Assembly: GCF_013282215.1 (NCBI RefSeq) | Contig: NZ_CP048103.1 | Coordinates: 2,852,001-2,916,000 of the forward strand | From: Kroppenstedtia eburnea | GTDB taxonomy: Bacteria > Bacillota > Bacilli > Thermoactinomycetales > DSM-45169 | Reading direction: 5' to 3' | Length of the DNA: 64,000 nt | Shown here: one piece after another, positions 25,705 through 34,458 of the stretch | How the letters are laid out: the number at the start of each line of letters is the position of its first letter | Numbering within the stretch: position 1 is the stretch's first letter | Translations under genes and position numbers: made by a program | The notes under the pieces: model-generated | What the model was told of the DNA's origin: nothing | Databases searched by the model: none | The model's input: the letters and a program-made list of their open reading frames with translations, nothing else

Positions 25705-26475
25705 TCACCAGCCGCCGGAGACGCTGATTCCCTCCCCGGTGACGGAAGCCGCACCCTCGGAGGCGAGGTAGACGGCACAGGCGGCGATCTCCGATCCTTT
25801 GATGAACCGTTTCAGCGCCTGTTTGTGCAACAGATGCCTATTCAAGGCTTCCTCCTTGGAAATCCCCTCTTCCTGTGCCAGATGCGACAATTGGTTTTGC
25901 ACCAGCGGGGTGTCCACCACCCCGGGCAGAATCGCATTGCATGTAATCCCGTCTGCTGCCGTCTCCAGGGCCACCGTCCGGGTGAGACCGATCACTCCGT
26001 GTTTGGCCGAGATATAGGCCGCTTTAAAAGGGGAGGCGGTTTTGCCGTGGACCGAAGAGATATTGATGATCCGCCCAGCCCCTTGCTTCTTCATGTGGGG
26101 AAGCACATGTTTCGTCATGAGGAAGGGGCCGGTCAACATCACCCCGATCAGCTGATTCCACTTTTCGAGGGGAAACTCCTCCACTTTGGCGATGTGTTGC
26201 AGACCGGCGTTGTTCACCACCACATCGATGGTCCCCCGGCGGGCGATCACCCCGTTTATCAATTCCTTCACTTTCCCTTCATCAGAAACGTCCACCGCCC
26301 ACCCGGAGGCTTCCCCGCCGGTCGACCCGGCAATGTTGCGGGCCGCTTCCTCTGCGATGTCCAGGTGGAGGTCGGCCACGATCACATGGTCTCCCGCTTT
26401 GGCAAAAGCCTCCGCCACACTGTACCCGATTCCCCTGGCCGCCCCGGTCACCAGCACCGTCCGTCTCCTGTCCAT
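25705..26475 (-). CDS. 3-hydroxybutyrate dehydrogenase-like SDR
   Basis: A 256-residue SDR. TGAARGIG binds NAD, NNAG is intact, the catalytic Ser lies in INISSVHG and Tyr-x-x-x-Lys in YISAKHG. The segment ILPGVVDTPLVQNQLSHLAQ followed by EEGISKEEA is typical of D-3-hydroxybutyrate dehydrogenases. It would oxidise 3-hydroxybutyrate to acetoacetate. The GntP permease upstream on the same strand fits this role, although a MITE cluster now separates the two. ATG at 26475 chosen for the GGGTGG site; GTG and TTG alternatives lie just upstream. Confidence 0.85.
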   Translation of the reverse strand: MDRRRTVLVTGAARGIGYSVAEAFAKAGDHVIVADLHLDIAEEAARNIAGSTGGEASGWAVDVSDEGKVKELINGVIARRGTIDVVVNNAGLQHIAKVEEFPLEKWNQLIGVMLTGPFLMTKHVLPHMKKQGAGRIINISSVHGKTASPFKAAYISAKHGVIGLTRTVALETAADGITCNAILPGVVDTPLVQNQLSHLAQEEGISKEEALNRHLLHKQALKRFIKGSEIAACAVYLASEGAASVTGEGISVSGGW

Positions 26476-26589
26476 TTTCCCATCCACCCTTTCCAAGCTG
26501 TGTCTTGTCTTGAGCAGGCGTGTTGATTAACCATATTTCGGTTTGGAGGATCGTGTATTCCCACGCAACCGTTGCACCCATCGGGCACC

Positions 26590-26915
26590 AGAAGCATATT
26601 TAGTGCGTTTGAAGGCGGTCGGGATTGGGTTTCACATGTCGTTTTCGTTGTTCTTACGATCCAAAATCACTCCATGTAAAACCAACCCTCCCTACATAGC
26701 GAGACCGGGTGCGAAAGCACCCTGGCGAGACTTGTGCCCTATGGGTATGAATGGCTTTTTCACAATGCTTCTAGGCGCCTGGTCCGCTTCCCTCCCTGTC
26801 TCGCGATGCACTCAGGGGAGTACAAGTCTCGCCAAGGTCACTCCGTTTCCGGTCTCGCTATGGCAGCACACGACTCCCTTTCCACCGCCCATTTTCTGTT
26901 GATCAACAGCCCTGT
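26590..26915. repeat. MITE plus an inverted partial copy of the 53-base unit
   Basis: A type 2-like unit (26590-26773) holds the core and one 53-base unit and ends CACAATGCTTCTA. It is followed by an inverted fragment (26790-26875) containing AAGTCTCGCCAAGGTCACTC. Next is CAGCACACGACTCCCTTTCC, then CCGCCCATTTTCTGTTGATC, a segment that recurs inverted at 47828-47895. The whole 26476-26960 spacer is repeat material. Confidence 0.75.
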
Positions 26916-26960
26916 GTCTTGAGTTGATGTTTTTATTATTGGATCCGATCGGGACCCGAC

Positions 26961-28379
26961 TCAGACCAATCCCGTGACCAGAGCCAGCAGGATGATCGCC
27001 GGCACCGCCAGGGTCTTGATCACTGTGATGGCAAAGATATCCGGGTAGGATTGGCGATGGGTCAAGCCACAGATGGCCAACAGCGTGATCACCGCTCCAT
27101 TGTGGGGGAGAGTGTCCATGCCGCCGGCGGACATGGACGCCACCCGGTGCAACAGTTCAGGATCGATGCCCGCCGTCTGGGCCCAAGCCAGATATTTGGC
27201 CCCCATCGTATCCAGCGCGATACTCATCCCTCCCGAGGCGGAACCGGTGATGCCGGCCAGGATGTTGATGGAGAGGGCCTCGGAGATGAGGGGACTGGTC
27301 TTCATCGTGAGCAGGAAGTCGGCCACCGCCTTAAACCCGGGCAGGGAAGCGATCACGTTTCCGAAACCGACTTCAGAGGCGGTGTTCATAATCGCCAGCA
27401 GGGAGCCCACCGCCCCGGCAGTCAGGGTTTTCGACAGACCGAGACCGGATTTGGCTCCTTCCGTCCCGAGAGACTCCCGGTTTTTTCTCCAATAGATCCA
27501 ACGCAGCAGGACGGCAAATGCCACTCCCAGGATCAGCGCCAGAATCAGGGACCAGATGCCCAGAACCTGATCCATGTCCAATCCTTCATACTGTGCGATG
27601 ATCGACCGGGGATACCAGCCGGGCAGCACGATATAGGTGAACAGGGCGTTTCCGCCCAACACCAACACCAATGGAATCAGGGAAAGCCAGAAGGAAGGCA
27701 GTTTCTCCCCCTCCATGATTTCCGGCTCGTTCAGGGTGTGATCCCCGTATCCTTCTCCCTTGGCCATCAAACGGTTTTTCCGGCGGTACAACCACCACAA
27801 CCCGAGACCGGCCACCAGCAGGCCACCCACGGTTCCGACCACTGGAGCGGCAAAGGAGGTCGTTTTGAAGTACGCGGTGGGGATGATGTTCTGAATCTGT
27901 GGACTTCCCGGAAAGGCATCCATGGTGAAGGTGAACGCCCCCAAAGCGATCGTGGCCGGAACCAGCCGTTTGGGAATGTCGGCTTCCCGAAACAGGGCGG
28001 CGGCGAAGGGATAGACCGCAAAGGCGACCACAAACAGACTGACGCCGCCATAGGTCAGAATGGCACCGGTCAACACCACTGCCAGGATCGCCTGGTTTTT
28101 TCCGAAGGTTCCCGTCAGACCCCGGGCGATCGAGCGGGCCGCCCCGCTGTCCTCCATCACCTTGCCGAAGACGGCGCCCAACAAAAAGATTGGAAAATAC
28201 AATTTCACATAGCCCACCGCTTTGACCATGAAGACTTCCGTATAGGTGGGCAACAGGGGCAACCCCGCCATCACCGCTGCCAACAAGGCGAACACCGGCG
28301 CAAACAGAATCACCGGATATCCCCGGTAAGCAACGAAAATCAACAGTCCCAGCGCCAAAAAAATACCCAGGACACCCAA
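26961..28379 (-). CDS. GntP-family permease, probable 3-hydroxybutyrate/gluconate type
   Basis: A 472-residue permease with about 12 hydrophobic segments. Family features include GAVFGKVMEDSGAARSIARG, FTMDAFPGSPQIQNIIPTAY and SGGMDTLPHNGAVITLL. The last two blocks are typical of the YxjC/hydroxybutyrate branch of GntP. With the dehydrogenase downstream it suggests uptake and oxidation of 3-hydroxybutyrate. TTG at 28379 has AAAGGAGAG about nine bases upstream; the GTG at 28388 is too close to that site. Confidence 0.85.
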   Translation of the reverse strand: MGVLGIFLALGLLIFVAYRGYPVILFAPVFALLAAVMAGLPLLPTYTEVFMVKAVGYVKLYFPIFLLGAVFGKVMEDSGAARSIARGLTGTFGKNQAILAVVLTGAILTYGGVSLFVVAFAVYPFAAALFREADIPKRLVPATIALGAFTFTMDAFPGSPQIQNIIPTAYFKTTSFAAPVVGTVGGLLVAGLGLWWLYRRKNRLMAKGEGYGDHTLNEPEIMEGEKLPSFWLSLIPLVLVLGGNALFTYIVLPGWYPRSIIAQYEGLDMDQVLGIWSLILALILGVAFAVLLRWIYWRKNRESLGTEGAKSGLGLSKTLTAGAVGSLLAIMNTASEVGFGNVIASLPGFKAVADFLLTMKTSPLISEALSINILAGITGSASGGMSIALDTMGAKYLAWAQTAGIDPELLHRVASMSAGGMDTLPHNGAVITLLAICGLTHRQSYPDIFAITVIKTLAVPAIILLALVTGLV

Positions 28380-28618
28380 GCTGAGCACTCTCCTTTCCTG
28401 TATAAAATCAACAGGTTGACCTCACCTTTTTTCGTCGCAATATTCGTGCCACGGGATGAAGCCGCAACCTTCCGCCATCCGGTATCCAAATATTTGGACA
28501 TATTGACACAGCTGTCGTCGAATCCCGGCACTTGCGCCTCTTTTCCAGTCCAAAATAATAGACTGGTGTCCGCCTTTTTGGAGAAGTCAGTCTCCTGAAC
28601 GTATCGCTGAGGGGCACC

Positions 28619-28905
28619 AGAAGCGTTGTGAATAAGCCGTTCACAGGGAAGATTGGGTTTCACTTTCCATTCCGTTGTTTCTTCCGAGCCAAAACCCAAC
28701 CCCTCCCTCCGATGTTTTCACCACGCTTCTAAAAGTGTTGTGAAAAAGTCACTGACAGAGAGGGTTGGGTTTCACATGGAGCGCCTTTGGCTCGTCAGAA
28801 CAACGAAGCGAAATGTGAAACCCAATCCCGATCGTCCAAGAACGCATTAATCACAATGCTTCTAAAAGGGATCTTGATGGGCACTTGAATTACCAGACAT
28901 GCCCT
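28619..28905. repeat. Two type 2 MITEs back to back plus a type 1 end
   Basis: Unit one (28619-28731) starts GAAGCGTTGTGA and ends CACCACGCTTCTA. Unit two (28730-28864) starts at the same TA, reads in reverse orientation and ends TCACAATGCTTCTA. Then TTGAATTACCAGACATGCC (28886-28904), a type 1 right end, follows without its left half. From 28389 to 28618 I see nothing beyond the permease promoter; from 28905 to 29086 only the AT-rich protease leader. Confidence 0.8.
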
Positions 28906-29086
28906 CTCTTCTCCCCTCTCCACTTGATGGACCCACCCATTTACCCCTTTCTTCAGACGCGACCAAATAAAGACCTAAATTTATTAAAAAAATATTCCAA
29001 AAAGGGAGGATTGGCCCAATCTTTGTGGAATTGTTCCTCACAGGTTGAATCTCAACCTGAAATCCATGGTGAAGGAGGAAGATCCT

Positions 29087-29602
29087 TTGTTGAAAAGAAT
29101 CACCGTCATCACTCTTGCCTTGTTGGCGTTTGGGTCCTGGTCACCGGCGATGGCCTATGTGCTCTGGGGATACAAATGGGCCAGCTCCACCATTTCCTAC
29201 GAGTGTGATATGTACGGCGATTACACCACGCAGTGCAACAACGGCAAGAATGATTGGAACAGCCGCACCCGTGCGAACTACGTTTACGGGGGAAGCACTG
29301 CCGGCGTCCGCACCAATGCCGCCAACTATGGAAACACCGGATGGAGCGGTCTCTGCTCCCTGGCCCAGGTTTCCGGAAACACGATCCGGCGTGCCGATAT
29401 TTCCATCAACACCCTCTACACAGATGGATATTCATCCGCCCAGCGCAAGGGCGTCATCACCCATGAACTGGGCCATGCCCTGGGACTCTCCCATGAGGAC
29501 CGCCTCGGACCCGGCGGTGCAGTCATGTACTCCAACGACGGCCGTACCGTCTACTCCCCAACCCAGGATGATATCAACGGAGTCAATGCCATCTACCGGT
29601 GA
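29087..29602 (+). CDS. Secreted matrixin-type zinc protease
   Basis: A 171-residue exported protein. The signal peptide RITVITLALLAFGSWSPAMA is followed by a compact metzincin domain with zinc site HELGHALGLSH and a Met-turn-like VMYS. It closes with TQDDINGVNAIY, as in matrix metalloproteases (M10A). No propeptide cysteine switch is evident. TTG at 29087 is eight bases after AAGGAGG. Followed 28 bases later by a membrane-anchored protein, with a shared terminator. Confidence 0.82.
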   Translation: MLKRITVITLALLAFGSWSPAMAYVLWGYKWASSTISYECDMYGDYTTQCNNGKNDWNSRTRANYVYGGSTAGVRTNAANYGNTGWSGLCSLAQVSGNTIRRADISINTLYTDGYSSAQRKGVITHELGHALGLSHEDRLGPGGAVMYSNDGRTVYSPTQDDINGVNAIYR

Positions 29603-29630
29603 ACGGTTACACTCAAAGGAGGGATGAAAA

Positions 29631-30179
29631 ATGATCCAAACTGTGAAGGCCCGGGCTTTCACCATCACCGTACTGACCATGGCCGTGCTGGTGGCCGTCG
29701 GAATCTACCTCTCGTTCATTGCCCCGAAGCAATTGGAAATGGGTCTGTCCGTGGATCATGCTTACACCAGTGTGGATGAAATGAAAAAAGCAGCCGACCT
29801 GATCGTGGAAGGGACTGCCCTGTCTCAGAAAACCGTCGACTATGAGGGGGTTCTTTTCACCACCAGCGTCCTTCAAGTGGATCAAGTGTTAAAGGGAAAA
29901 CTGAAAGAGAAAGAAATCGCTGTCCTGGAAACCGGTGGTTTTGACGGAAAGAATCATCTCACCATGGAAGAGAATCGGGTGATGGATCCATCCCGGCGGT
30001 ATATTCTGTTTCTGGAAAAATATAAGGGTCCTGTCGCCAAAGACGCTTACGTGATCACCGGCGCCTATCAGGGCAAGTTCGCGGTGGACGGCCACCGGGT
30101 GGAAGCACCCAAGCAAGTGAGCCCGAAAATTGAAACCATCGATAGCAAACAGGCGCTGATCCAGCATATCAGCAAGTGA
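29631..30179 (+). CDS. Membrane-anchored protein of unknown function
   Basis: A 182-residue protein with one N-terminal helix (AFTITVLTMAVLVAVGIYLS) and an exported domain of about 150 residues. The domain contains ADLIVEGTALSQ, QVDQVLKGKLKEKEIAVLET and DPSRRYILFLEKYKG, a pattern seen in small exported beta-sandwich proteins of Bacillota. It starts with ATG after AAGGAGGG. It may be a partner or inhibitor of the co-transcribed matrixin; that is inference from position only. Confidence 0.65.
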   Translation: MIQTVKARAFTITVLTMAVLVAVGIYLSFIAPKQLEMGLSVDHAYTSVDEMKKAADLIVEGTALSQKTVDYEGVLFTTSVLQVDQVLKGKLKEKEIAVLETGGFDGKNHLTMEENRVMDPSRRYILFLEKYKGPVAKDAYVITGAYQGKFAVDGHRVEAPKQVSPKIETIDSKQALIQHISK

Positions 30180-30270
30180 TCAAAAAACAGAAATACGAGG
30201 TGTTTGTCATGACCGCAACCGCAAAAAATCCGCCCGGCACACGAGCGGATGCGGATGACAGGCGCCACCG

Positions 30271-30302
30271 GCCCGGAGTGTTGCCGCACTCCGGGCTCTT
30301 TT
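30271..30302 (+). terminator. Terminator of the matrixin operon
   Basis: GCCCGGAGTG-TTGCCG-CACTCCGGGC followed by TCTTTT. Confidence 0.88.
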
Positions 30303-30390
30303 GTGCCTGCATGAAAATCATATCACAGGGGAGATCGGGCTGCCAATCCAGAAGCCCCGGCACCCCTTTCCCGGGAGAGTATAACACCAC

Positions 30391-30763
30391 ATAATGTTCA
30401 CCAAGATTGCGGACACACCGGTCAAGTACCTGATCCCTTGTATTATCGCCATCTCCATTTTCGGTGTGTATGCCGTCCAAGTGAACACCTTTGATTTCTT
30501 CCTGTTGATCGGGTTTCGGTCTGCTGGGATATCTGTTCGTCCGCCACGATTATCCCCCGGCACCGGTGGTGCTGGGAGTGGTGCTGGGCCCCATGATCGA
30601 AAGCAATATGCGCCGGGCCTTGACCGGCTCCAACGGCGACTGGCTGATCTTCCTGCAAAAACCGATCTCCCTCACCTTTCTGACCGCATCCATATTGCTG
30701 CTGGTGGTCCCCCTCCTCCTGAATACGCGCAAGTCGAAACAGAACGCGACGGAAGCAGTGTAA
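30391..30763 (+). pseudogene. 3' remnant of a TctA tricarboxylate permease
   Basis: The first part reads FTKIADTPVKYLIPCIIAIS then FGVYAVQVNTFDFFLLIGF. A one-base insertion near 30517 moves the frame, which continues GLLGYLFVRHDYPPAPVVLG then VVLGPMIESNMRRALTGSNG. These are hallmark C-terminal segments of TctA (PF01970), normally about 500 residues. Only about 125 codons remain, with no TctB or TctC nearby. It lies at the left edge of the accessory island. Confidence 0.85.
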
Positions 30764-30939
30764 AAGAAAATCAGAGTCCAAACAAACATCCCGACCCTGT
30801 CCATAGGGCCGGGATGTGGATCGTGCAAGGAAATTCAGGGTTACGCTTCCCCCACTGGTTTAGGAGAACATGAGGCACCCCGATTTCAGACCACTGATGA
30901 TCCAGTGTCCTTTTCCTTTGTCATCAGTGCTTTTGGCCT

Positions 30940-33078
30940 TTATACCGACTGTACCGGCATTTCAACATGAGTCGGTAACATGCCCCGATTAAAAAATGTG
31001 GAACTCTTATCCGCATAATTGACCGTGACGGGTAGCCGTGATTTATTTATAGCGTGCACATTCATATAGGATAGTTTGAAAATATCTTCCACAATTTCTT
31101 CCATCTTCAGAGTCCCCGTCCGTTGTTGGATTCGCACCGGCTGGGCCATGCCAAGAAAATCGGCGGGATCCGTGGCACACAGGTAGGCTGTATCTCCCTT
31201 AAGGAGTGCCACACCCATTGGATTTTTCCACGCTCCTTGTTTCTCTTCTCTCATAGCCATTCGTCTACCCGCTTTCTTAACCAAAGAGATATAATCAAAT
31301 TTGATTCCGTGACTCTCTGCAATTCGATTTAAGGCCTCGATCTCCTCCCAATGCCCCTTTCCATCACGATGAAAGGTGATATGATCAGGAACTCGTCGAT
31401 AACGTTTCCGAAAACGAAAAACCGTTTCTGCCACAATCTTTTCTAAGGTTTCCGGTCCAATTTTCTCTCCAGCTTCCACAGAGGTAACGGGTTTGGACCA
31501 AAGCACCCGCCCATCCGTTCCGATGGTCTGAACCACCCCCGCACCATGCTTCCCATCCTCACGACTAACATCCAAACCGATGAAACATGGGGAATATAAC
31601 GGTTCAGACAAGACCCAGGGCTGAATCCCACTCTTTACGTATACTCCCAACAATAGGTTAAGTAAAGCGGTCGACCTTCCTTTTTGTAATTCCAACGTAT
31701 CCATCGTGACCACTTGGGTAGACACGGCGTAATCTTTCCCCAGCACCTGCTTGAGCAATCCATATAAACCTTTGGACAAATTTTTCCGATCCGCCACAAC
31801 GATCAAGGGACAACCAGGCGCTACCTGTTCGGACAACTCCATCAGCTTGACACGTGTATTTTGTGAATCACTGAACTGAATCCGGTGTACGGGTCCTTTC
31901 AAGGTTAGAGGAACACCCAATTGGGCGGAACGTTTCGACAGCTCCTTTTCGATGGGCAAGATGCGTTTCCCCTTCTCTCCTGCGAGAACCTTTCGCAAAA
32001 TATCATCATCCAAAAGGTACTGACAGGCCAACGAAGATTTCGGAGTCTCATGGATCCCTCCGGCAGAAAGCCCACGATAAGGATTCCGATCCTTCCTCCC
32101 CTTTCCGAAAACTAACAAAGGATCAGTAAGAGTGAGCGGGACATAGCCTTTCTTTTTGGCATCCAATCCCCATCGATCAAAAGATAAAGGAAATTCGGCC
32201 TTCTGTTTCCACTGTTGCAAATGATCTTCAGCTGTTAAAAACATGGTTTGCACCCGTTTGGAGGGGGCCAATTTGGACACTTTTTGGGCAGGGGCGGGTA
32301 CCTGATCAAAAGAGCTGACCAGCTTTAGAAACTGCGGTACAAAGGACAGAGGCTTATCTTTATGGTTAAGACATTCTACTGCCGGAGTGTGGTCCGGTAA
32401 AGAATGGACCCAAGATTCCCGACCGTTCGCGATATGGTATTCTTTCAGACTTTGCCCATTTGGCAAAATAGGATCCACGATACTGGATTCCAGCTGTCTC
32501 ACATACCAGTAAGTCTGGTGATCCACTCGGTTGACTACCAAACACTTCGGCTCGATCTTTCCCGGAGCCCGCCTTAACATTTCCTCGATATTTTGCACAT
32601 GTGAATACTGATGAGACAATTCAAAGCCCACAGTGATTCGGCCAGATTCGTCCACATTCATATCAAACTGAAGGTAACGCCTGATTTCAATTCCACCTAC
32701 AACCTGCGTCGGTTTTCTTGGTATGACCTTACCGTAAGAGGCCCGATAATCTGCACGGTTTTGCGATAACTCAAAACTTCTGCTCAAGAGACGTTCCAAC
32801 AACCTTCGTTCCAAGGGAATGGAAGGGTTAATATCTCGCTTCTGCTCTCCCTGAAGTTGAATCTCATCGGAAGCAACCGGCTGAAAGGCTCCAATCAGAT
32901 GTCCGGCGGAAGCGATCGCCCACCCCGGATGATTTCTTCTTAGCTGCCGTACGATGGTAGCCGTCTCTGCCTCAACTTCGGCTTCACCCAAATTTTTAAG
33001 GGGAACTGTATACCAATGAAAGGGGATCTCTTCCGTCCGGGTATCCAACAGCCATTCAGAGAAGAAGTAGCTACTCAC
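30940..33078 (-). CDS. Long prokaryotic Argonaute (PIWI nuclease)
   Basis: A 712-residue protein with the order N - PAZ-like - MID - PIWI. A PAZ-like region lies at about residues 155-255 (ECLNHKDKPLSFVPQFLKLV), MID at about 395-490 and PIWI from about 495. Catalytic residues appear as Asp503 (FIGLDVSRED), a glutamate-finger candidate Glu535 or Glu538, Asp572 (TFHRDGKG) and Asp690 (LPVTVNYADK). The spacings of 69 and 118 residues match active long-A Argonautes, so a DEDD tetrad seems intact. Such proteins use short guides to cut invading DNA or RNA. GTG at 33078 has only a distant AGGAG. It follows the DUF4145-like gene by 27 bases. Base composition is visibly more A+T-rich than the flanking genes, consistent with transfer. 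Confidence 0.88.
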   Translation of the reverse strand: MSSYFFSEWLLDTRTEEIPFHWYTVPLKNLGEAEVEAETATIVRQLRRNHPGWAIASAGHLIGAFQPVASDEIQLQGEQKRDINPSIPLERRLLERLLSRSFELSQNRADYRASYGKVIPRKPTQVVGGIEIRRYLQFDMNVDESGRITVGFELSHQYSHVQNIEEMLRRAPGKIEPKCLVVNRVDHQTYWYVRQLESSIVDPILPNGQSLKEYHIANGRESWVHSLPDHTPAVECLNHKDKPLSFVPQFLKLVSSFDQVPAPAQKVSKLAPSKRVQTMFLTAEDHLQQWKQKAEFPLSFDRWGLDAKKKGYVPLTLTDPLLVFGKGRKDRNPYRGLSAGGIHETPKSSLACQYLLDDDILRKVLAGEKGKRILPIEKELSKRSAQLGVPLTLKGPVHRIQFSDSQNTRVKLMELSEQVAPGCPLIVVADRKNLSKGLYGLLKQVLGKDYAVSTQVVTMDTLELQKGRSTALLNLLLGVYVKSGIQPWVLSEPLYSPCFIGLDVSREDGKHGAGVVQTIGTDGRVLWSKPVTSVEAGEKIGPETLEKIVAETVFRFRKRYRRVPDHITFHRDGKGHWEEIEALNRIAESHGIKFDYISLVKKAGRRMAMREEKQGAWKNPMGVALLKGDTAYLCATDPADFLGMAQPVRIQQRTGTLKMEEIVEDIFKLSYMNVHAINKSRLPVTVNYADKSSTFFNRGMLPTHVEMPVQSV

Positions 33079-33105
33079 TCTTTCGTTTTCACTCCTCGTA
33101 TTTTT

Positions 33106-33900
33106 TCAAAAACCATCGGTCTTCTTGTTCATCAAGTACCAAGATGGCTGCCGGTGAGTTGCCCGGCCGCCTTTGGGGGTGAAGCGGAAGTAAATCTTGC
33201 GTTCTTTAAGGGGAAACAGTACCTTGTTCAGTTCCCAGCCTCCCACTACCCACAGGGTGCCACCGGATTTCCGCTTGTCGATCCATTCCAGGCCTTGCTC
33301 CAGCAGGTATCCGGTGAGAGAAAAGGAGGTGGAATCCGTAATCGTCTTCGGTTCGGCGGTTTGGACCACCGTGGCCGTTGCCGGCTGCCGATGTCTGTTC
33401 AGCACCGATTCCATACTGTTCAATTTCTCATCCAACGCCCGGATGATCACCCGCTCGATCTCTGCCGTGTCCACCCCTCTGTTCACCGGGGGATGGCGGT
33501 AGGGGGGTGCCTGGAAGTCGGCGCTCCCGTACACTTCCGTCCACCAGACTGCCAGTTGGTACAGATGGCGATGGGTCCTCAGGGATTCCTCCACTGTCCC
33601 GTATCCGTTCTGATGGGCGGCTTTGTTTCCTTCCAGCCGGAGCTGTTCCATCGCATCGAAGATCGGCTCGGTGATGATCCCTTCCCGCTTCAACGCCCGG
33701 GTTCGCTCGGCCAGGTTTTCATAGACATCGACGACTCCTTCCTCTTTCAGCAACCAACCCACGATCCCTTCCAGCCATTTGCGGCTTCGGATGAGAGCGG
33801 AGGGCGGATCGTCGTAGACCATCCGCTCCACATCCTCCGCTTCCCTGGCCGCTGCCGGTTGCCATCCATCCAAAAAGGCGAAAAGGGATTGTTCCTTCAT
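33106..33900 (-). CDS. DUF4145-like protein upstream of Argonaute
   Basis: A 264-residue soluble protein. Residues 1-140 (FAFLDGWQPAAAREAEDVER through RLEGNKAAHQNGYGTVEES) match the DUF4145 module, often found at the N-terminus of type I restriction HsdR helicases, here without a helicase. A linker predicted as coiled coil (residues 150-180) is followed by a C-terminal module with EWIDKRKSGGTLWVVGG and YFRFTPKGGRATHRQPSWYL. The gene sits 23 bases after the hsdR stump and 27 bases before the Argonaute, all on one strand. It is either a surviving part of the restriction locus or the Argonaute's partner. Confidence 0.75.
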   Translation of the reverse strand: MKEQSLFAFLDGWQPAAAREAEDVERMVYDDPPSALIRSRKWLEGIVGWLLKEEGVVDVYENLAERTRALKREGIITEPIFDAMEQLRLEGNKAAHQNGYGTVEESLRTHRHLYQLAVWWTEVYGSADFQAPPYRHPPVNRGVDTAEIERVIIRALDEKLNSMESVLNRHRQPATATVVQTAEPKTITDSTSFSLTGYLLEQGLEWIDKRKSGGTLWVVGGWELNKVLFPLKERKIYFRFTPKGGRATHRQPSWYLMNKKTDGF

Positions 33901-33923
33901 ACGATCAATGCCACTCCCCTCGG

Positions 33924-34440
33924 TTAAATTGTTTCCGTTTCACTAAGACACATCAGATGGGCCTGCTTCATGACGGTTTCGACGGCGTCCTTCTGTTGAT
34001 CCGGAGGGTAACCGTATTTTCTCAGCAGTTTTTTGATATTGACCCGCATCTTGGCCTGGACGCTCTTGCGCAGGTTCCAGTCGATGCTCATATCGTTTTT
34101 GATGGCCCGGGTCAGATCCCGTGCGATCTGTTTCAGGATGTCGTCCTCCATCATTTCCTTGGCGGAGCCATTGCTGGCCAGAGCATCATAGAAGGCCACT
34201 TCTTCCTTGGACAGGCCCAAGTCTTCCCCCCGGCGATGAGCCTGGTTCATCTCTTTGGCCAGCTCGATCATCTCCACGATCACCTGGGCCGTCTCTATTG
34301 CCCGGTTCTGGTATTTGATGATCGCTTGCTCCAGCATCTCGGAGAACTTTTTGGCCTGAACCATGTTGTCCCGTTGCACCGCACGAACTTTTCCTTTAAG
34401 CAGGCGGCGGAGCAGATAATCCAATTGACGAACTCTTCCA
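33924..34440 (-). pseudogene. hsdR: 3' remnant of type I restriction gene hsdR
   Basis: The last 170 or so codons of HsdR: VQAKKFSEMLEQAIIKYQNR, MIELAKEMNQAHRRGEDLGL, YDALASNGSAKEMMEDDILK, TRAIKNDMSIDWNLRKSVQA and KLLRKYGYPPDQQKDAVETV. This is the C-terminal domain of EcoR124-type HsdR. The motor and nuclease domains are gone; at about 34440 the sequence runs into the 5' end of the oppositely oriented toxin gene. No hsdM or hsdS is present. Confidence 0.88.
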
Positions 34441-34458
34441 AAAAAGGAGCGTGGTTGA

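Noticed and set aside
27051-28598. A 515-codon open frame antisense to the GntP permease
   Set aside because: It is a shadow frame: low complexity (Gln/Gly/His-rich) typical of antisense to membrane proteins in GC-rich DNA.
30210-30395. A short frame after the matrixin operon with a passable ribosome site
   Set aside because: It runs straight through the operon's terminator hairpin and has no protein-like composition.
30891-30930. Inverted repeat CACTGATGA...TCATCAGTG downstream of the Argonaute gene, considered as an attachment site or terminator
   Set aside because: The loop is long and no T run or direct-repeat partner at the other edge of the island was seen, so neither role can be supported.
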